Origin: DASZQY01 sp963843565
GTDB lineage: Bacteria; Pseudomonadota; Alphaproteobacteria; Rhizobiales; Kaistiaceae
NCBI GenBank assembly: GCA_963843565.1
Contig: CAWJKY010000003.1
Span: 1,798,001 to 1,862,000, forward strand
Direction of reading: 5' to 3'
Length of the DNA: 64,000 nt
The translations under genes and the position numbers were made by a program. The notes below the pieces were generated by a model. It was not told the DNA's origin. It did not search any database and saw only the letters and a program-made list of their open reading frames with translations. Shown one piece after another: positions 1 through 9,301 of the stretch; the first letter of the stretch is position 1, and each line of letters starts with the position of its first letter.

Positions 1-664
1 TGTTGACGCCATTGGTGGCGAAGCCGCCCATCGCCTTGTAGAGCGCGGCCGGCACGTTGCGCACCCGGAAGACGAAGGTGGTGATGACCGGGCCGTCGTT
101 GGCCGGGGCGCGGACGTCCGCCTTCGACAGCACGATGAAGCGGGTGGTGTTGTGGGCGGCGTCGGAGACGTCGGCGAGGAGCACGTCGAGGTCGTAGATT
201 TCGGCGGCCATGGGCGGGGCAAGCGCGGCGGCGGTGAGGTCGCCGGCCTCGGCGATCTCGCGGGCGGCGCCGGCGGTGTCGCCGGCCACGGCGGTCCTCC
301 ACTTGTGCTTGCGGATGATCTTGCGGCACTGGCCGAGCGCGTGGATGTGGCTGTGGACCGTGCGGATGGTCTTCAGCGTGGCGCCCTTCGGGGCCATCAG
401 GTCGAAGCGGATGGGCATGAAGTGCTCGGCGACGATGTGCAGCCCCGAGGTCGGCAGCAGGTAGTGGATATCGGCGACGCGGCCGGCGAGCGAATTCTCG
501 ATGGGGATCATGGCGAGATCGGCGGTGCCGTTTTCGACCGCGATGAAGCAATCCTCGAAGGTCGGGCACGGGAGGGCGGCGGCCTTCGGGTAGACCTCAG
601 AGCACACGATATGGGAATTGGCGCCGGGCTCGCCCTGGAACACGACGGTCTTCGGACTTTTCAT
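1..664 (-). CDS. pheA: Prephenate dehydratase, partial (3' end outside window)
   Basis: Converts prephenate to phenylpyruvate in cytosolic phenylalanine synthesis. The minus-strand frame opens at ATG 662-664 (MKSPKTVVFQGEPGANSHIV) and runs off the left edge after 221 codons. The start matches the family (FQGE.GANS), followed by the ENSLAGRV segment, the DTAGAA segment and the HNTTRF motif that corresponds to the catalytic TRF of prephenate dehydratases. The last visible residues (VFRVRNVPAALYKAMGGF) begin the C-terminal ACT domain used for phenylalanine feedback, so this is the monofunctional form without a chorismate mutase domain. It lies downstream of kdsB on the same strand, about 420 bases away, with a repeat-filled gap between them. 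A cytochrome c-kdsB-pheA order is familiar from Hyphomicrobiales. Confidence 0.93.
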   Translation of the reverse strand, partial: MKSPKTVVFQGEPGANSHIVCSEVYPKAAALPCPTFEDCFIAVENGTADLAMIPIENSLAGRVADIHYLLPTSGLHIVAEHFMPIRFDLMAPKGATLKTIRTVHSHIHALGQCRKIIRKHKWRTAVAGDTAGAAREIAEAGDLTAAALAPPMAAEIYDLDVLLADVSDAAHNTTRFIVLSKADVRAPANDGPVITTFVFRVRNVPAALYKAMGGFATNGVN

Positions 665-1084
665 CTGGTTGGCTCGCGGGTTGGCCGGTTGCGGCGGTGG
701 CTTAGCGCAGGAACCGGCCGGCGACAAACGGGACCATTGACCCCCACCCTTCGCGCCTAGTTCGCTACGCTCTCAAGGCGCGAAGCCCTCCCCCTTTCAG
801 GGGGAGGCGGTTCTCCATTTGCGGAGGTTCGCCGCGTCTGGGGATCTTGTAGATCGGAGGCAGCGTGGCCCCTCCCCCTGAAAGGGGGAGGATCAAGGAG
901 GGGGTCGTCGATGGGAGGCGGCGTCGCATTGCATTGACCCCCACCCTCCGCGCCTGGTTCGCTTCGCTCTCAAGGCGCGAAGCCCTCCCCCTTTCAGGGG
1001 GAGGTGGCGGCGGCGGACGGCACGCCGGCTGCCGCGCAATCTGCCACCAGAAAGATGGCTTCCCGCGTTCGCGGGAATGAGCGG
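665..1084. repeat. Intergenic repeat cluster between kdsB and pheA
   Basis: This 420-base gap has no credible gene. It holds two direct copies of a 72-bp element at 736-807 and 933-1004 that differ at only about three positions. Each has a CACCC start, a GCGC-rich inverted segment, and a terminal hairpin with arms CCTCCCCCT and AGGGGGAGG and a 3-base loop. A third hairpin of the same type lies between them at 871-891. The same hairpin recurs near 13.8-14.0 kb and at 60.9 kb. Short ORFs here only read through the repeats. Confidence 0.8.
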
Positions 1085-1834
1085 CTAGGGGTTTGCCAAC
1101 ATCTGGCGGGCGCGGGCGAGGTCAGCCTCGGTGTCGACGCCGAGGGGGACTGTGTCGACGATCGCGGCATCGATGCGCATGCCGGCTTCCAGCGCGCGGA
1201 GCTGCTCGAGCTTCTCGCGCTGTTCGAGGAGCGAGGGCGGCAGGGCGACGTAGCGCTCAAGTGCGGCGCGGCGGTAGGCGTAAAGCCCGATGTGGTGATA
1301 GAGCGGCCCCGGCCCGAAGGGCGCGGTGGCGCGGGTGAAATAAAGGACGCGGAGGATGCCGGCGTCTTCTTCGGCGAGATTCGCCGGGGAGCCGACGACC
1401 TTGACCACGTTCGGGTCGGTGCGCTCCGCCTCGCGGGAGATGACGGCGCAGACCGTGCCGATATCGCAGGCCGATTCGGCGAGCGGGGCAAGCGCAGCAC
1501 GGACTGTTGCCGCCTCGACGGTCGGCAGGTCGCCCTGCAGGTTGACCACGACCTCGGCGCTCGAATCGATGAGGCCGAGGGCCTCGTGGATGCGCGAGGA
1601 GCCGTTGACGTGATCGGGGCGGGTCAGGATCGCCTCGCCGCCGGCCAGCTCGATCGCCGCGGCAATGGCGACATCGTCGGTCGCCACCACCACGCGGCCG
1701 ACATCGGCTTCAACGGCGCGGCGCCAGACGTGGACGATCATCGGGGCACCGCCGATTTCGGCCAGCGGCTTGCCCGGCAGGCGGGTCGAGGCCATGCGGG
1801 CCGGGATGACGACAATGGCGTCCAGAGCGCTCAT
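1085..1834 (-). CDS. kdsB: 3-deoxy-manno-octulosonate cytidylyltransferase
   Basis: Activates Kdo with CTP to give CMP-Kdo, the donor for the lipopolysaccharide inner core. The 249-residue protein is normal length for the family. The nucleotide-binding N-terminus IPARMASTRLPGKPL is at about residues 10-24, followed by VATDD, the NGSSRIHEA segment where KdsB proteins usually have a SGTDR-like motif, and VNLQGD. I chose ATG 1832-1834 because GAGGGGAA sits just upstream. A longer in-frame opening to 2020 reads back through the divergent cytochrome promoter region and is not family-like. The presence of kdsB implies a Gram-negative envelope with Kdo-containing LPS. Confidence 0.93.
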   Translation of the reverse strand: MSALDAIVVIPARMASTRLPGKPLAEIGGAPMIVHVWRRAVEADVGRVVVATDDVAIAAAIELAGGEAILTRPDHVNGSSRIHEALGLIDSSAEVVVNLQGDLPTVEAATVRAALAPLAESACDIGTVCAVISREAERTDPNVVKVVGSPANLAEEDAGILRVLYFTRATAPFGPGPLYHHIGLYAYRRAALERYVALPPSLLEQREKLEQLRALEAGMRIDAAIVDTVPLGVDTEADLARARQMLANP

Positions 1835-2010
1835 TTCCCCTCGCGGCCCGAAATCCGAACGATTCCAAAGAGTGGCAAAACGTCCCAACCGCCTGCGCTT
1901 ATACGGGTTGCCCTGAGACGCGCAAAGCCTGTAGTTTCCGCGCTCCGGCGCGGTTGCGGGAGCCCGATTCCGCCGCGCGGAGCGGGGCCATTCGGGTTGC
2001 TGGGCGCAAG

Positions 2011-2829
2011 ATGGATTCATTCGAGTTCAACAAGATTGCCGGTGGAGTTCTGGCGACCGCCCTGGGCGTGATGGCCCTGTCCATCCTCGCCGAGGCGATC
2101 TTCTCGCCGAGCGAGGCGGAAAAGCCGGGCATGGTCATCGAGGTGGCGGACAATTCCGGCGCCAGCAGCGCGGCCCCCGCAGCGGTCGCGCCGATCGCGG
2201 TGCGGCTGGCCAGCGCCAGCGCCGACAAGGGCGCCACGGTCGCCAAGAAGTGCCTCGCCTGCCACACGCTCGACAAGGGCCAGCCGGCCAAGGTCGGCCC
2301 GAACCTCTACGGCGTCGTCGGCGGCCCGGCCGCCCACATGGCAGGCTTCCCCTATTCCGGCGCCATGAAGGACAAGGCGGCGAGCGGGCTCCACTGGACC
2401 TTCGAGAACCTCGACACGTTCCTGACCGCGCCGAAGAAGTTCGTTCCGGGAACGGCCATGGGCTTCGCCGGGCTGCCCAAGCCCGACGACCGCGCCAACG
2501 TGATCGCGTACCTGAGGACGCTGTCGGACAACCCGGTGCCGCTGCCGCCGCCACCCGACGCGGGCGCAACAGCGCCGGCAAGCGATACGACCACGCCACC
2601 GCCTGCCAGCGACACGACCCCGCCGCCGGCGAGCGATACGACGCCGCCGCCAGCGACCCCGCCGGCCAGCGATACGACTCCGCCGGCTGCCACGCCGCCG
2701 GCCAGCGACACGACGCCGCCGCCAGCGACCCCACCGGCCAGCGATGCGACTCCGCCGCCGGCCAGCGACACGACGCCGCCGCCAGCGACCCCGCCGGCCA
2801 GCGATACGACGCCGCCGCCCGCCAACTAA
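2011..2829 (+). CDS. Membrane-anchored cytochrome c with Pro/Thr-rich repeat tail (CycM-like)
   Basis: A 272-residue c-type cytochrome likely tethered to the inner membrane facing the periplasm. Residues 8-29 form an uncleaved hydrophobic anchor. The haem-binding CLACH is at 81-85, with the sixth-ligand methionine probably Met150 in GTAMGF. This layout resembles CycM/cytochrome c552, which carries electrons to an oxidase in rhizobia. Odd feature: from about residue 177 to the end the protein is a low-complexity tail with eight ASD units in a PPPASDTTPP background, not needed for haem binding. The start follows the anchor and the divergent orientation to kdsB. Electron donor and acceptor cannot be deduced here. 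Confidence 0.88.
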   Translation: MDSFEFNKIAGGVLATALGVMALSILAEAIFSPSEAEKPGMVIEVADNSGASSAAPAAVAPIAVRLASASADKGATVAKKCLACHTLDKGQPAKVGPNLYGVVGGPAAHMAGFPYSGAMKDKAASGLHWTFENLDTFLTAPKKFVPGTAMGFAGLPKPDDRANVIAYLRTLSDNPVPLPPPPDAGATAPASDTTTPPPASDTTPPPASDTTPPPATPPASDTTPPAATPPASDTTPPPATPPASDATPPPASDTTPPPATPPASDTTPPPAN

Positions 2830-2999
2830 GCGGGCGTGCGGACGCCTTCGTCACCTGAAACGGAGCGCCGATCCGGGACGCTTGCGCCCGGTTCCCGCTC
2901 CCGACCCTTAAATCTTTGTCACAATTGGGCCACGGTGCGTGCCAGAGTCGGCGCGTGGCCCTAGTATGGCCTGTCGCCTGCCCAACGATGGAGATGCCG

Positions 3000-4892
3000 A
3001 TGCCGATGCACCCCGCCCCGTCGTTTCTGAAGGTTTGCCTCGCGTTCGGCGCGCTCGTCGCCGGCACGGCGCTCGCCGCCGCCGATGACGCCAAGCCGCT
3101 GCCGCCGCCGGGGCCCTGGCACGCCAGCATCAGCATTCTCGGATCGCCGCGCTACCCGGACGGGTTCGCCCACTTCAACTACGTCAACCCGGACGCGCCC
3201 AAGGGCGGCGCAGTGCGCCTCGACGGACTTGGCCCGACCTTCGACACGCTGAACCCGATCCTGCCCAAGGGCGTCACCGCCGACGGGCTGGGGCTCATCT
3301 ACGAGACGCTGTTTCAGCGGGCGATGGACGAATACGATATCGGCGGCGATTACCCGGACATCGCCGACGCGGTGCGCTACCCGGACGACTATTCCTACGC
3401 CACCTATCGCATCAACCCGAACGCCAAATGGCACGACGGCACGCCGATCACCGCCGATGACGTGGTGTGGAGCTTCAACAAGCTGGTCGATCTCAACGAG
3501 AGCCAGCGCAACTACTACCGCCACGTGGTCAAGGCCGAGAAGACGGCGCCGGACCAGGTGACCTTCACCTTCGACGAGGCGGGCAACCACGAGCTGCCCA
3601 ATATCATCGGCGAGTTGCTGGTGCTGCCGCAGCACTGGTGGGAAGGAACGGACGCCAAGGGCAACAAGCGCGACATTTCCAAAAGCACGCTGGAGCCGCC
3701 GCTGGGCTCCGGCCCCTACAGAATTAAGGAAGTGATCCCCGGCCGCTCGATCACCTACGAGCGGGTGCCTGACTTCTGGGGCAAGGACCTCAACACCTAT
3801 ATCGGCACCAACAACTTCGACGAAGTCAGCTACCAGTATTTCCGCGACCGCACCGTCGAGTTCGAGGCGTTCAAGGCCGACCAGTTCGACTTTTGGGCCG
3901 AGAACGAGGCGAAGCGCTGGGCGACGGCCTACGACTTTCCGGCGCTCAAGGACGGCAAGGTCAAGAAGGAGACGGTCGATCTCGCGCAGGTGTCGGGGGT
4001 GATGGTCGGCTTCGTTCCGAACCTGCGCCGCCCGCTCTTCCAGGACGTGCGGGTGCGCCGCGCGCTGAATCTGGTGTTCAACTTCGAGGAACTGAACCGG
4101 ACGACGTTCTTCGACCAGTACCAGCGGATCAACTCGTTCTTCTTCGGGCTGCCGGAATTTTCTGGAGCCGACCTGCCGACCGGCAAGGAACTCGACGACC
4201 TCAACGCCGTGAAGGACCTGGTGCCGGCGGACGTCTTCACGACCCCTTACGTCAACCCCGACAACGGCACGCCGGAGAAGGTGCGCGCCAACCTGCAGAA
4301 GGCGCTCGAGCTGTTCAAGGAAGCCGGTTACACGCTGAAGGGCAACGACCTCATCGGCCCGGACGGCAAGCCGGTGACGATCGAGATCCTGCTCAACGGC
4401 CCGATCATCAGCCGCGTCGCCGACCCCTATTCGCAGTGGCTGAAGCGGATCGGCATCACGGCGACCGTGCGCACGGCCAATTCCAGCCAGTTCGTGGAGC
4501 GCGTGCGGACGCGCGATTTCGACATGGTCTACACCGGGTGGGGCCAATCGAACTCGCCCGGCAACGAACAGCTCGACTTCTGGAGTTCGGCGGCGGCCGA
4601 CCGCGAGAACTCGCGCAACTATGCCGGCATCAAGGACCCGGCAGTCGACAAGATCATCGACATGATCATCTACAACAAGAGCCGCGATGACCAGATCGCG
4701 GCGGTCAAGGCGCTCGACCGGGTGCTGCTGATGAACCAGTACGTGATCCCGAGCTACACCTACCTCCCCGACCGGATCGCCTACTGGGACCGGTTCGGCC
4801 ATCCCGACCCCTACCCCAAGTATACGGTTGGCTTCCCGACGGTGTGGTGGTGGGATGCCGACAAGGCGGCGAAGACGGGGCTTCCGCAATGA
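3000..4892 (+). CDS. yejA: Peptide ABC transporter substrate-binding protein 1 (Sec-type, YejA family)
   Basis: Periplasmic SBP_bac_5 family binding protein of about 630 residues, expected to deliver oligopeptides (in YejABEF also microcin C-like compounds) to the YejBE permease. It has a Sec signal peptide (SFLKVCLAFGALVAGTALAAA), the shared segment YVNPDAPKGG near the mature N-terminus, and family segments such as LGSGPYRI. Several in-frame ATGs occur at 2988, 2994, 3000 and 3006. I chose 3000 because GGAG at 2990-2993 is 6 bases upstream. The gene is first in the operon and overlaps the next gene by 4 bases (ATGA), so the two binding proteins are translationally coupled. Confidence 0.9.
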   Translation: MPMHPAPSFLKVCLAFGALVAGTALAAADDAKPLPPPGPWHASISILGSPRYPDGFAHFNYVNPDAPKGGAVRLDGLGPTFDTLNPILPKGVTADGLGLIYETLFQRAMDEYDIGGDYPDIADAVRYPDDYSYATYRINPNAKWHDGTPITADDVVWSFNKLVDLNESQRNYYRHVVKAEKTAPDQVTFTFDEAGNHELPNIIGELLVLPQHWWEGTDAKGNKRDISKSTLEPPLGSGPYRIKEVIPGRSITYERVPDFWGKDLNTYIGTNNFDEVSYQYFRDRTVEFEAFKADQFDFWAENEAKRWATAYDFPALKDGKVKKETVDLAQVSGVMVGFVPNLRRPLFQDVRVRRALNLVFNFEELNRTTFFDQYQRINSFFFGLPEFSGADLPTGKELDDLNAVKDLVPADVFTTPYVNPDNGTPEKVRANLQKALELFKEAGYTLKGNDLIGPDGKPVTIEILLNGPIISRVADPYSQWLKRIGITATVRTANSSQFVERVRTRDFDMVYTGWGQSNSPGNEQLDFWSSAAADRENSRNYAGIKDPAVDKIIDMIIYNKSRDDQIAAVKALDRVLLMNQYVIPSYTYLPDRIAYWDRFGHPDPYPKYTVGFPTVWWWDADKAAKTGLPQ

Positions 4893-6775
4893 GGCGTTGG
4901 CAGGGGCCCGGCCTGACCCGACGGCGCGCGCTGCAACTCGGCGCCGCGGCGGCCGCCGCATCGGGGCTGGCGCCATGGGCGTGGGCGGCGGGCAAGAGCG
5001 GGCTGCACGGCCTGTCGGTGTTCGGCGACCTCAAATACCCGGCGGCCTTCGCGAACTTCGCCTACGTCAACCCGGACGCCCCGAAGGGCGGACGGATGAA
5101 CTTCCAGCCGCCCTACCGCTACTTCAACCAGTCGTTCTCGACCTTCAACACGCTGAACTCGTTCGTGCTGAAGGGCGACGCGCCGCCGCGCATGGAGATG
5201 TGCTTCGACACGCTGATGGCGAGCGCGGAGGACGAACCGGATTCGCTCTACGGGCTGATCGCCGAGAGCGTCGACGTGTCGGAGGACCTGTCGACCTATA
5301 CCTTCCACATCCGTCCCGAAGCGCGCTTTCAGGACGGCACGCTGCTCATCTCCGACGACGTCGCCTTCTCGCTGATGCTGATCAAGGAGAAGGGCCATCC
5401 GACGCTTGCCGAGCCGCTGACGCCGATGGTGAGCGTGGAAGCCGCCGAATCGACGGTGATCGTCAAGCTCGACGACAGGCGCACCCGCGAGACGATCCTG
5501 TCGATCGCCGGCAACGTGCCGATCTTTTCGAAGGCGTACTATTCCGACCCGGCCCACCCGTTCGACTCGTCCTCGCTCGACGCGCCACTGAGTTCCGGCC
5601 CTTACCGGGTCGGCAACAAGGCCGCCGGCCGCTACGTCGAATACGAGCGCGTACCCGACTACTGGGGCGCCGACCTGCCGGTGAACGTGGGCTTCTACAA
5701 CTTCGACAAGATCCGCATCGATTTCTTCACCGAGCGGCAGGCGCAGTTCGAGGCGTTCAAGAAGGGCGAGACCACCTTCCGCGAGGAGTTCACGTCGATC
5801 ACCTGGGCGCAGGATTACAACTTCCCGGCGGTGACCAGCGGCAAGGTGAAGAAGACCACCGAGTTTCCCGAAGAGAAGAAGCCGTCGTTCCAGGGCTTCT
5901 ACTTCAACAGCCGCCGCGACGCGCTCGCCGACGCGCGGACGCGGCTGGCGGTCGGCCTCGCCTTCGACTTCGAATGGGCGAACGCGAACCTGTTCTTCGG
6001 TTCCTATGCGCGCGCCGCCTCGCTGTTCGGGACCTCGGACTACGCCGCGACGGGCAAGCCGTCGAAGGCCGAACTCGCGATCCTCGAACCGTTCCGCAAG
6101 GACCTGCCCGAAGAGGTCTTCGGCAATGCCTGGGTGCCGCCCAAGACCGACGGCTCGGGCCGCGATCGCGCCATCCTCAAGCAGGCGTCCGATCTTCTGG
6201 CCGAGGCGGGATACAAGCAGATGAACAACGTCCTGGTCGACGGTGAAGCGGCGCCGCTGACGATCGAGGTGCTGATCGACGCTCAGGTGTTCGAGCGCAT
6301 CCTGACGCCGTGGGCGAACAACCTGCAGGCGCTCGGCATCACCGCCTCGGTGCGCCAGGTCGACCCGGCGCAATACGCCCAGCGGGTCAACGACTTCGAT
6401 TTCGACGTGATTCTGGCGAACTTCGGCCTTCCGGCGACGCCGATCGACGATCTCAACCAGCTCTACAAATCGACGACCGCCGACCAGCCTGGCAGCAGCA
6501 ACTACGCCGGGGTCAAGGAGCCGGCGGTCGATGCCGCGCTTGCCAGACTGCCCGCGGTCAAGACCCGCGACGACCTTATCACCATCACCCGCGCCATCGA
6601 CCGGGTGGTGCGGGCCCGGCACTACGTCATGCCGTCGTGGTATCTTGCCAACCACCGCACCGCCTACTGGGACATCTTCGGGCACCCGGCGGAGAAGCCC
6701 GACTACGCGTTCACTCCCGAATCGACCTGGTGGTTCGACCGGGAGAAGGCCGACGCGATCGGCTACACGGGCTGA
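4889..6775 (+). CDS. yejA: Peptide ABC transporter substrate-binding protein 2 (Tat-type, YejA family)
   Basis: Second SBP_bac_5 binding protein in the operon, about 628 residues and clearly paralogous to its upstream neighbour (YVNPDAPKGG, LSSGPYRVG, TYW/AYWD C-terminal segments). Unlike the first copy it begins with a twin-arginine type signal, LTRRRALQLGAAAAAASG, so it may be exported folded. The start overlaps the stop of the upstream gene (ATGA). Two binding proteins feeding one permease set probably widen the substrate range. A 140-base gap with a strong hairpin separates it from the permease genes. Confidence 0.9.
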   Translation: MRRWQGPGLTRRRALQLGAAAAAASGLAPWAWAAGKSGLHGLSVFGDLKYPAAFANFAYVNPDAPKGGRMNFQPPYRYFNQSFSTFNTLNSFVLKGDAPPRMEMCFDTLMASAEDEPDSLYGLIAESVDVSEDLSTYTFHIRPEARFQDGTLLISDDVAFSLMLIKEKGHPTLAEPLTPMVSVEAAESTVIVKLDDRRTRETILSIAGNVPIFSKAYYSDPAHPFDSSSLDAPLSSGPYRVGNKAAGRYVEYERVPDYWGADLPVNVGFYNFDKIRIDFFTERQAQFEAFKKGETTFREEFTSITWAQDYNFPAVTSGKVKKTTEFPEEKKPSFQGFYFNSRRDALADARTRLAVGLAFDFEWANANLFFGSYARAASLFGTSDYAATGKPSKAELAILEPFRKDLPEEVFGNAWVPPKTDGSGRDRAILKQASDLLAEAGYKQMNNVLVDGEAAPLTIEVLIDAQVFERILTPWANNLQALGITASVRQVDPAQYAQRVNDFDFDVILANFGLPATPIDDLNQLYKSTTADQPGSSNYAGVKEPAVDAALARLPAVKTRDDLITITRAIDRVVRARHYVMPSWYLANHRTAYWDIFGHPAEKPDYAFTPESTWWFDREKADAIGYTG

Positions 6776-6814
6776 CGGACAGGCAGGATTGGCTTGACGC
6801 TGACTACCCCCCTC

Positions 6815-6860
6815 CCGGACTTCCAAATCCGATTTGCGAACAGCAAATCGGGGAACTCCG
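6815..6860 (+). terminator. Intercistronic stem-loop between binding proteins and permeases
   Basis: A perfect 9-bp stem, CCGATTTGC (6829-6837) and GCAAATCGG (6843-6851), closes a 5-base loop. It is embedded in an outer imperfect stem CCGGACTTCC / GGAACTCCGG. No U tract follows, so it looks like an mRNA-stabilising or attenuating structure that keeps binding-protein mRNA more abundant than permease mRNA, not a full terminator. That role is inference. Confidence 0.6.
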
Positions 6861-6915
6861 GCCTCCCCCACAAGGGCGGAGGCGTGCGCGCTGGCGCGCG
6901 GGAGGCTGTCGCCTG

Positions 6916-8103
6916 ATGGCCGCCTACGTCATCCGCCGCATCCTGCTCATGATCCCGACCATCATCGGGATCATGGCGATCAGCTTCGCGGTGGTGCAGT
7001 TCGCCCCCGGCGGGCCGGTCGAACGGATCATCGCGCAGCTGCAGGGCACCGACGTTTCCGCCACGGCGCGGATCAGCGGGTCGTCGGGCGGCGACTTCAG
7101 CGGCGTCCAGTCGAACGACAACAACGGCGGCGGCAACTCCGCGATCACCTCGAAATATCGCGGCGCCCAGGGGCTCGACCCGGAGTTCATCAAGAAGCTC
7201 GAGAAGCAGTTCGGCTTCGACAAGCCGCCGATCGAGCGCTTCGGCCTGATGCTGTGGAACTACGCGCGCTTCGACTTCGGCGAGAGCTACTTCCGCGACA
7301 TCAACGTGCTCAAGCTGATCGGCGAGAAGATGCCGGTGTCGATCTCGCTCGGCCTGTGGATGACGCTGCTCTCCTACGCAATCTCGATCCCGCTCGGCGT
7401 GCGCAAGGCGGTGAAGGAAGGCACGCGCTTCGACGTGTGGACCTCGGCGGTGGTGATCGTCGGCTATGCCATTCCCGGGTTCCTGTTCGCGATCCTGCTG
7501 ATCATCCTGTTCGCCGGCGGCAACTCGTTCCCGATCGGCTTCAACGCCGGCGGCGCGTTCTACGGCGTGCATCTGGGCTGCGACTGCTTCCCGCTGCGCG
7601 GCCTGTGGTCGGACCGCTACGTCAACGTGCCGTTCTGGCAGTGGGTGACCGACCCGGCGGCGCTAGTCGACTATTTCTGGCACCTGGCGCTGCCGCTATC
7701 GGCCATGGCGCTCTCGGCCTTCGCCACCACGACGCTGCTCACCAAGAACTCGTTCCTCGACGAAATCCGCAAGCAGTACGTGATGACGGCGCGGGCCAAG
7801 GGGCTGACCGACCGGCAGGTGCTTTACGGGCACGTGTTCCGCAACGCCATGCTGATCGTGATCGCCGGCTTCCCGGGCGCCTTCATCGGCGCCTTCTTCG
7901 CCGGCTCGCTGCTGATCGAGACGATCTTCTCGCTCGACGGGCTGGGGCTGCTGGGCTTCGAATCGGTGCTCAACCGCGACTATCCGGTGGTGTTCGCCAC
8001 CCTCTACATCTTCTCGCTGCTGGGGCTGGTGGTGAACCTCATCTCCGACCTCACCTACACGTGGATCGATCCGCGCATCGATTTCGAGACGCGCGAGGTC
8101 TAG
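6916..8103 (+). CDS. yejB: Peptide ABC transporter permease YejB
   Basis: Inner-membrane permease of the DppB/YejB group, 395 residues. The N-terminal membrane helix (RRILLMIPTIIGIMAISFAVV) is followed by a long periplasmic segment with a Gly/Ser/Asn-rich insertion (about residues 55-75) of the kind seen in alphaproteobacterial YejB proteins. The cytoplasmic EAA loop (ARAKGLTDRQVLYGHVFRNA) that docks to the ATPase lies in the C-terminal half. It sits 4 bases upstream of the second permease, and the pair would form the heterodimeric channel for the upstream binding proteins. Confidence 0.92.
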   Translation: MAAYVIRRILLMIPTIIGIMAISFAVVQFAPGGPVERIIAQLQGTDVSATARISGSSGGDFSGVQSNDNNGGGNSAITSKYRGAQGLDPEFIKKLEKQFGFDKPPIERFGLMLWNYARFDFGESYFRDINVLKLIGEKMPVSISLGLWMTLLSYAISIPLGVRKAVKEGTRFDVWTSAVVIVGYAIPGFLFAILLIILFAGGNSFPIGFNAGGAFYGVHLGCDCFPLRGLWSDRYVNVPFWQWVTDPAALVDYFWHLALPLSAMALSAFATTTLLTKNSFLDEIRKQYVMTARAKGLTDRQVLYGHVFRNAMLIVIAGFPGAFIGAFFAGSLLIETIFSLDGLGLLGFESVLNRDYPVVFATLYIFSLLGLVVNLISDLTYTWIDPRIDFETREV

Positions 8104-8107
8104 AGCG

Positions 8108-9301
8108 GTGGACAGCAAGCTCCAGGACAGGCTCGACCGCGGCGGCTACGAAACCATCGAGCCGGAGCCCGGCCAGACGCAGCCGCCGCCGCGGCGCGAT
8201 TCCTGGTTCCGCCTGTCGCCGATCAACAAGCGGCGGCTTGCCAACTTCCGCAAGAACCGGCGCGGCTACTGGTCGTTCTGGATCTTCGTGGTGCTGTTCG
8301 GGCTGAGCCTGTTCGCCGAGTTCATCGCCAACGACCGGCCGATCCTGGTCTCCTACAAGGGCGAGCTCTTGATGCCGGCGCTGGTCGACTATCCGGAATC
8401 GAAATTCGGCGGGTTCCTGGCGACCACCGACTATCGCGACCCCTACATCGAGAACGAGATCAACAGCAACGGCTGGATGATCTGGCCGCCGATCCGCTAT
8501 TCCTACCGCACCGTCAACAACGAGATCGCCACGCCGGCGCCGGCGGCGCCGTGGTGGACGATGTCGCTGGAGCAACGCTGCCACGCCTATCCGCAAGGGG
8601 TCGACGACCCCAACTGCACGATCGGCAACTGGAACTGGCTGGGCACCGACGACCAGGGCCGCGACGTGGTGGCGCGGCTCATCTACGGCTTCCGCATCTC
8701 GGTGGAGTTCGGGCTGACGCTGGCGATCATCTCGTCGATCATCGGCGTGATGGCGGGCGCCGTGCAGGGCTATTTCGGCGGCTGGGTCGACCTCGGCTTC
8801 CAGCGCTTCATCGAAATCTGGACCTCGATCCCGGCGCTCTATCTGTTGCTCATCATCTCGTCGGTGATCGCGCCGAGCTTCTGGGTGCTGCTCGGCATAT
8901 TGCTGCTGTTCTCGTGGGTGTCGCTGGTCCACGTGGTCAGGGCGGAGTTCCTGCGCGGGCGCAACTTCGAATACATCAACGCGGCGCGGGCGCTCGGCGT
9001 CTCCAACCGCACGATCATGTTCCGCCACCTGCTGCCCAACGCCATGGTGGCGACGCTGACCTTCCTGCCGTTCATCCTCAACGGCTCGATCACGACGCTG
9101 ACCTCACTCGATTTCCTGGGCTTCGGCCTGCCGGTCGGCTCGCCGTCGCTCGGCGAACTGCTGGCGCAGGGCAAGGACAACATCCACGCCCCGTGGCTGG
9201 GGCTGACCGGGTTCCTGTCGATCTCGATCATGCTGTCGCTGCTGATCTTTGTCGGCGAGGCGGTGCGCGACGCATTCGACCCCAGGAAGACTTTCGCATG
9301 A
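8108..9301 (+). CDS. yejE: Peptide ABC transporter permease YejE
   Basis: Second permease of the peptide transporter, 397 residues, starting at GTG 8108 four bases after the yejB stop. It has the OppC-type N-terminal cytoplasmic extension (SPINKRRLANFRKNRRGY), one membrane helix, a large periplasmic region, the NWLGTDDQGRDVVARL segment typical of DppC/YejE, then the transporter core with an EAA loop (AARALGVSNRTIMFRHLLPNA). The stop overlaps the ATG of the small downstream gene, suggesting coupled translation. Confidence 0.92.
   Translation: MDSKLQDRLDRGGYETIEPEPGQTQPPPRRDSWFRLSPINKRRLANFRKNRRGYWSFWIFVVLFGLSLFAEFIANDRPILVSYKGELLMPALVDYPESKFGGFLATTDYRDPYIENEINSNGWMIWPPIRYSYRTVNNEIATPAPAAPWWTMSLEQRCHAYPQGVDDPNCTIGNWNWLGTDDQGRDVVARLIYGFRISVEFGLTLAIISSIIGVMAGAVQGYFGGWVDLGFQRFIEIWTSIPALYLLLIISSVIAPSFWVLLGILLLFSWVSLVHVVRAEFLRGRNFEYINAARALGVSNRTIMFRHLLPNAMVATLTFLPFILNGSITTLTSLDFLGFGLPVGSPSLGELLAQGKDNIHAPWLGLTGFLSISIMLSLLIFVGEAVRDAFDPRKTFA

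Noticed and set aside
2914..2990. Sigma70 promoter TTGTCA before the yej operon
   Set aside because: No acceptable -10 box lies 16-18 bases downstream, so I did not list it.
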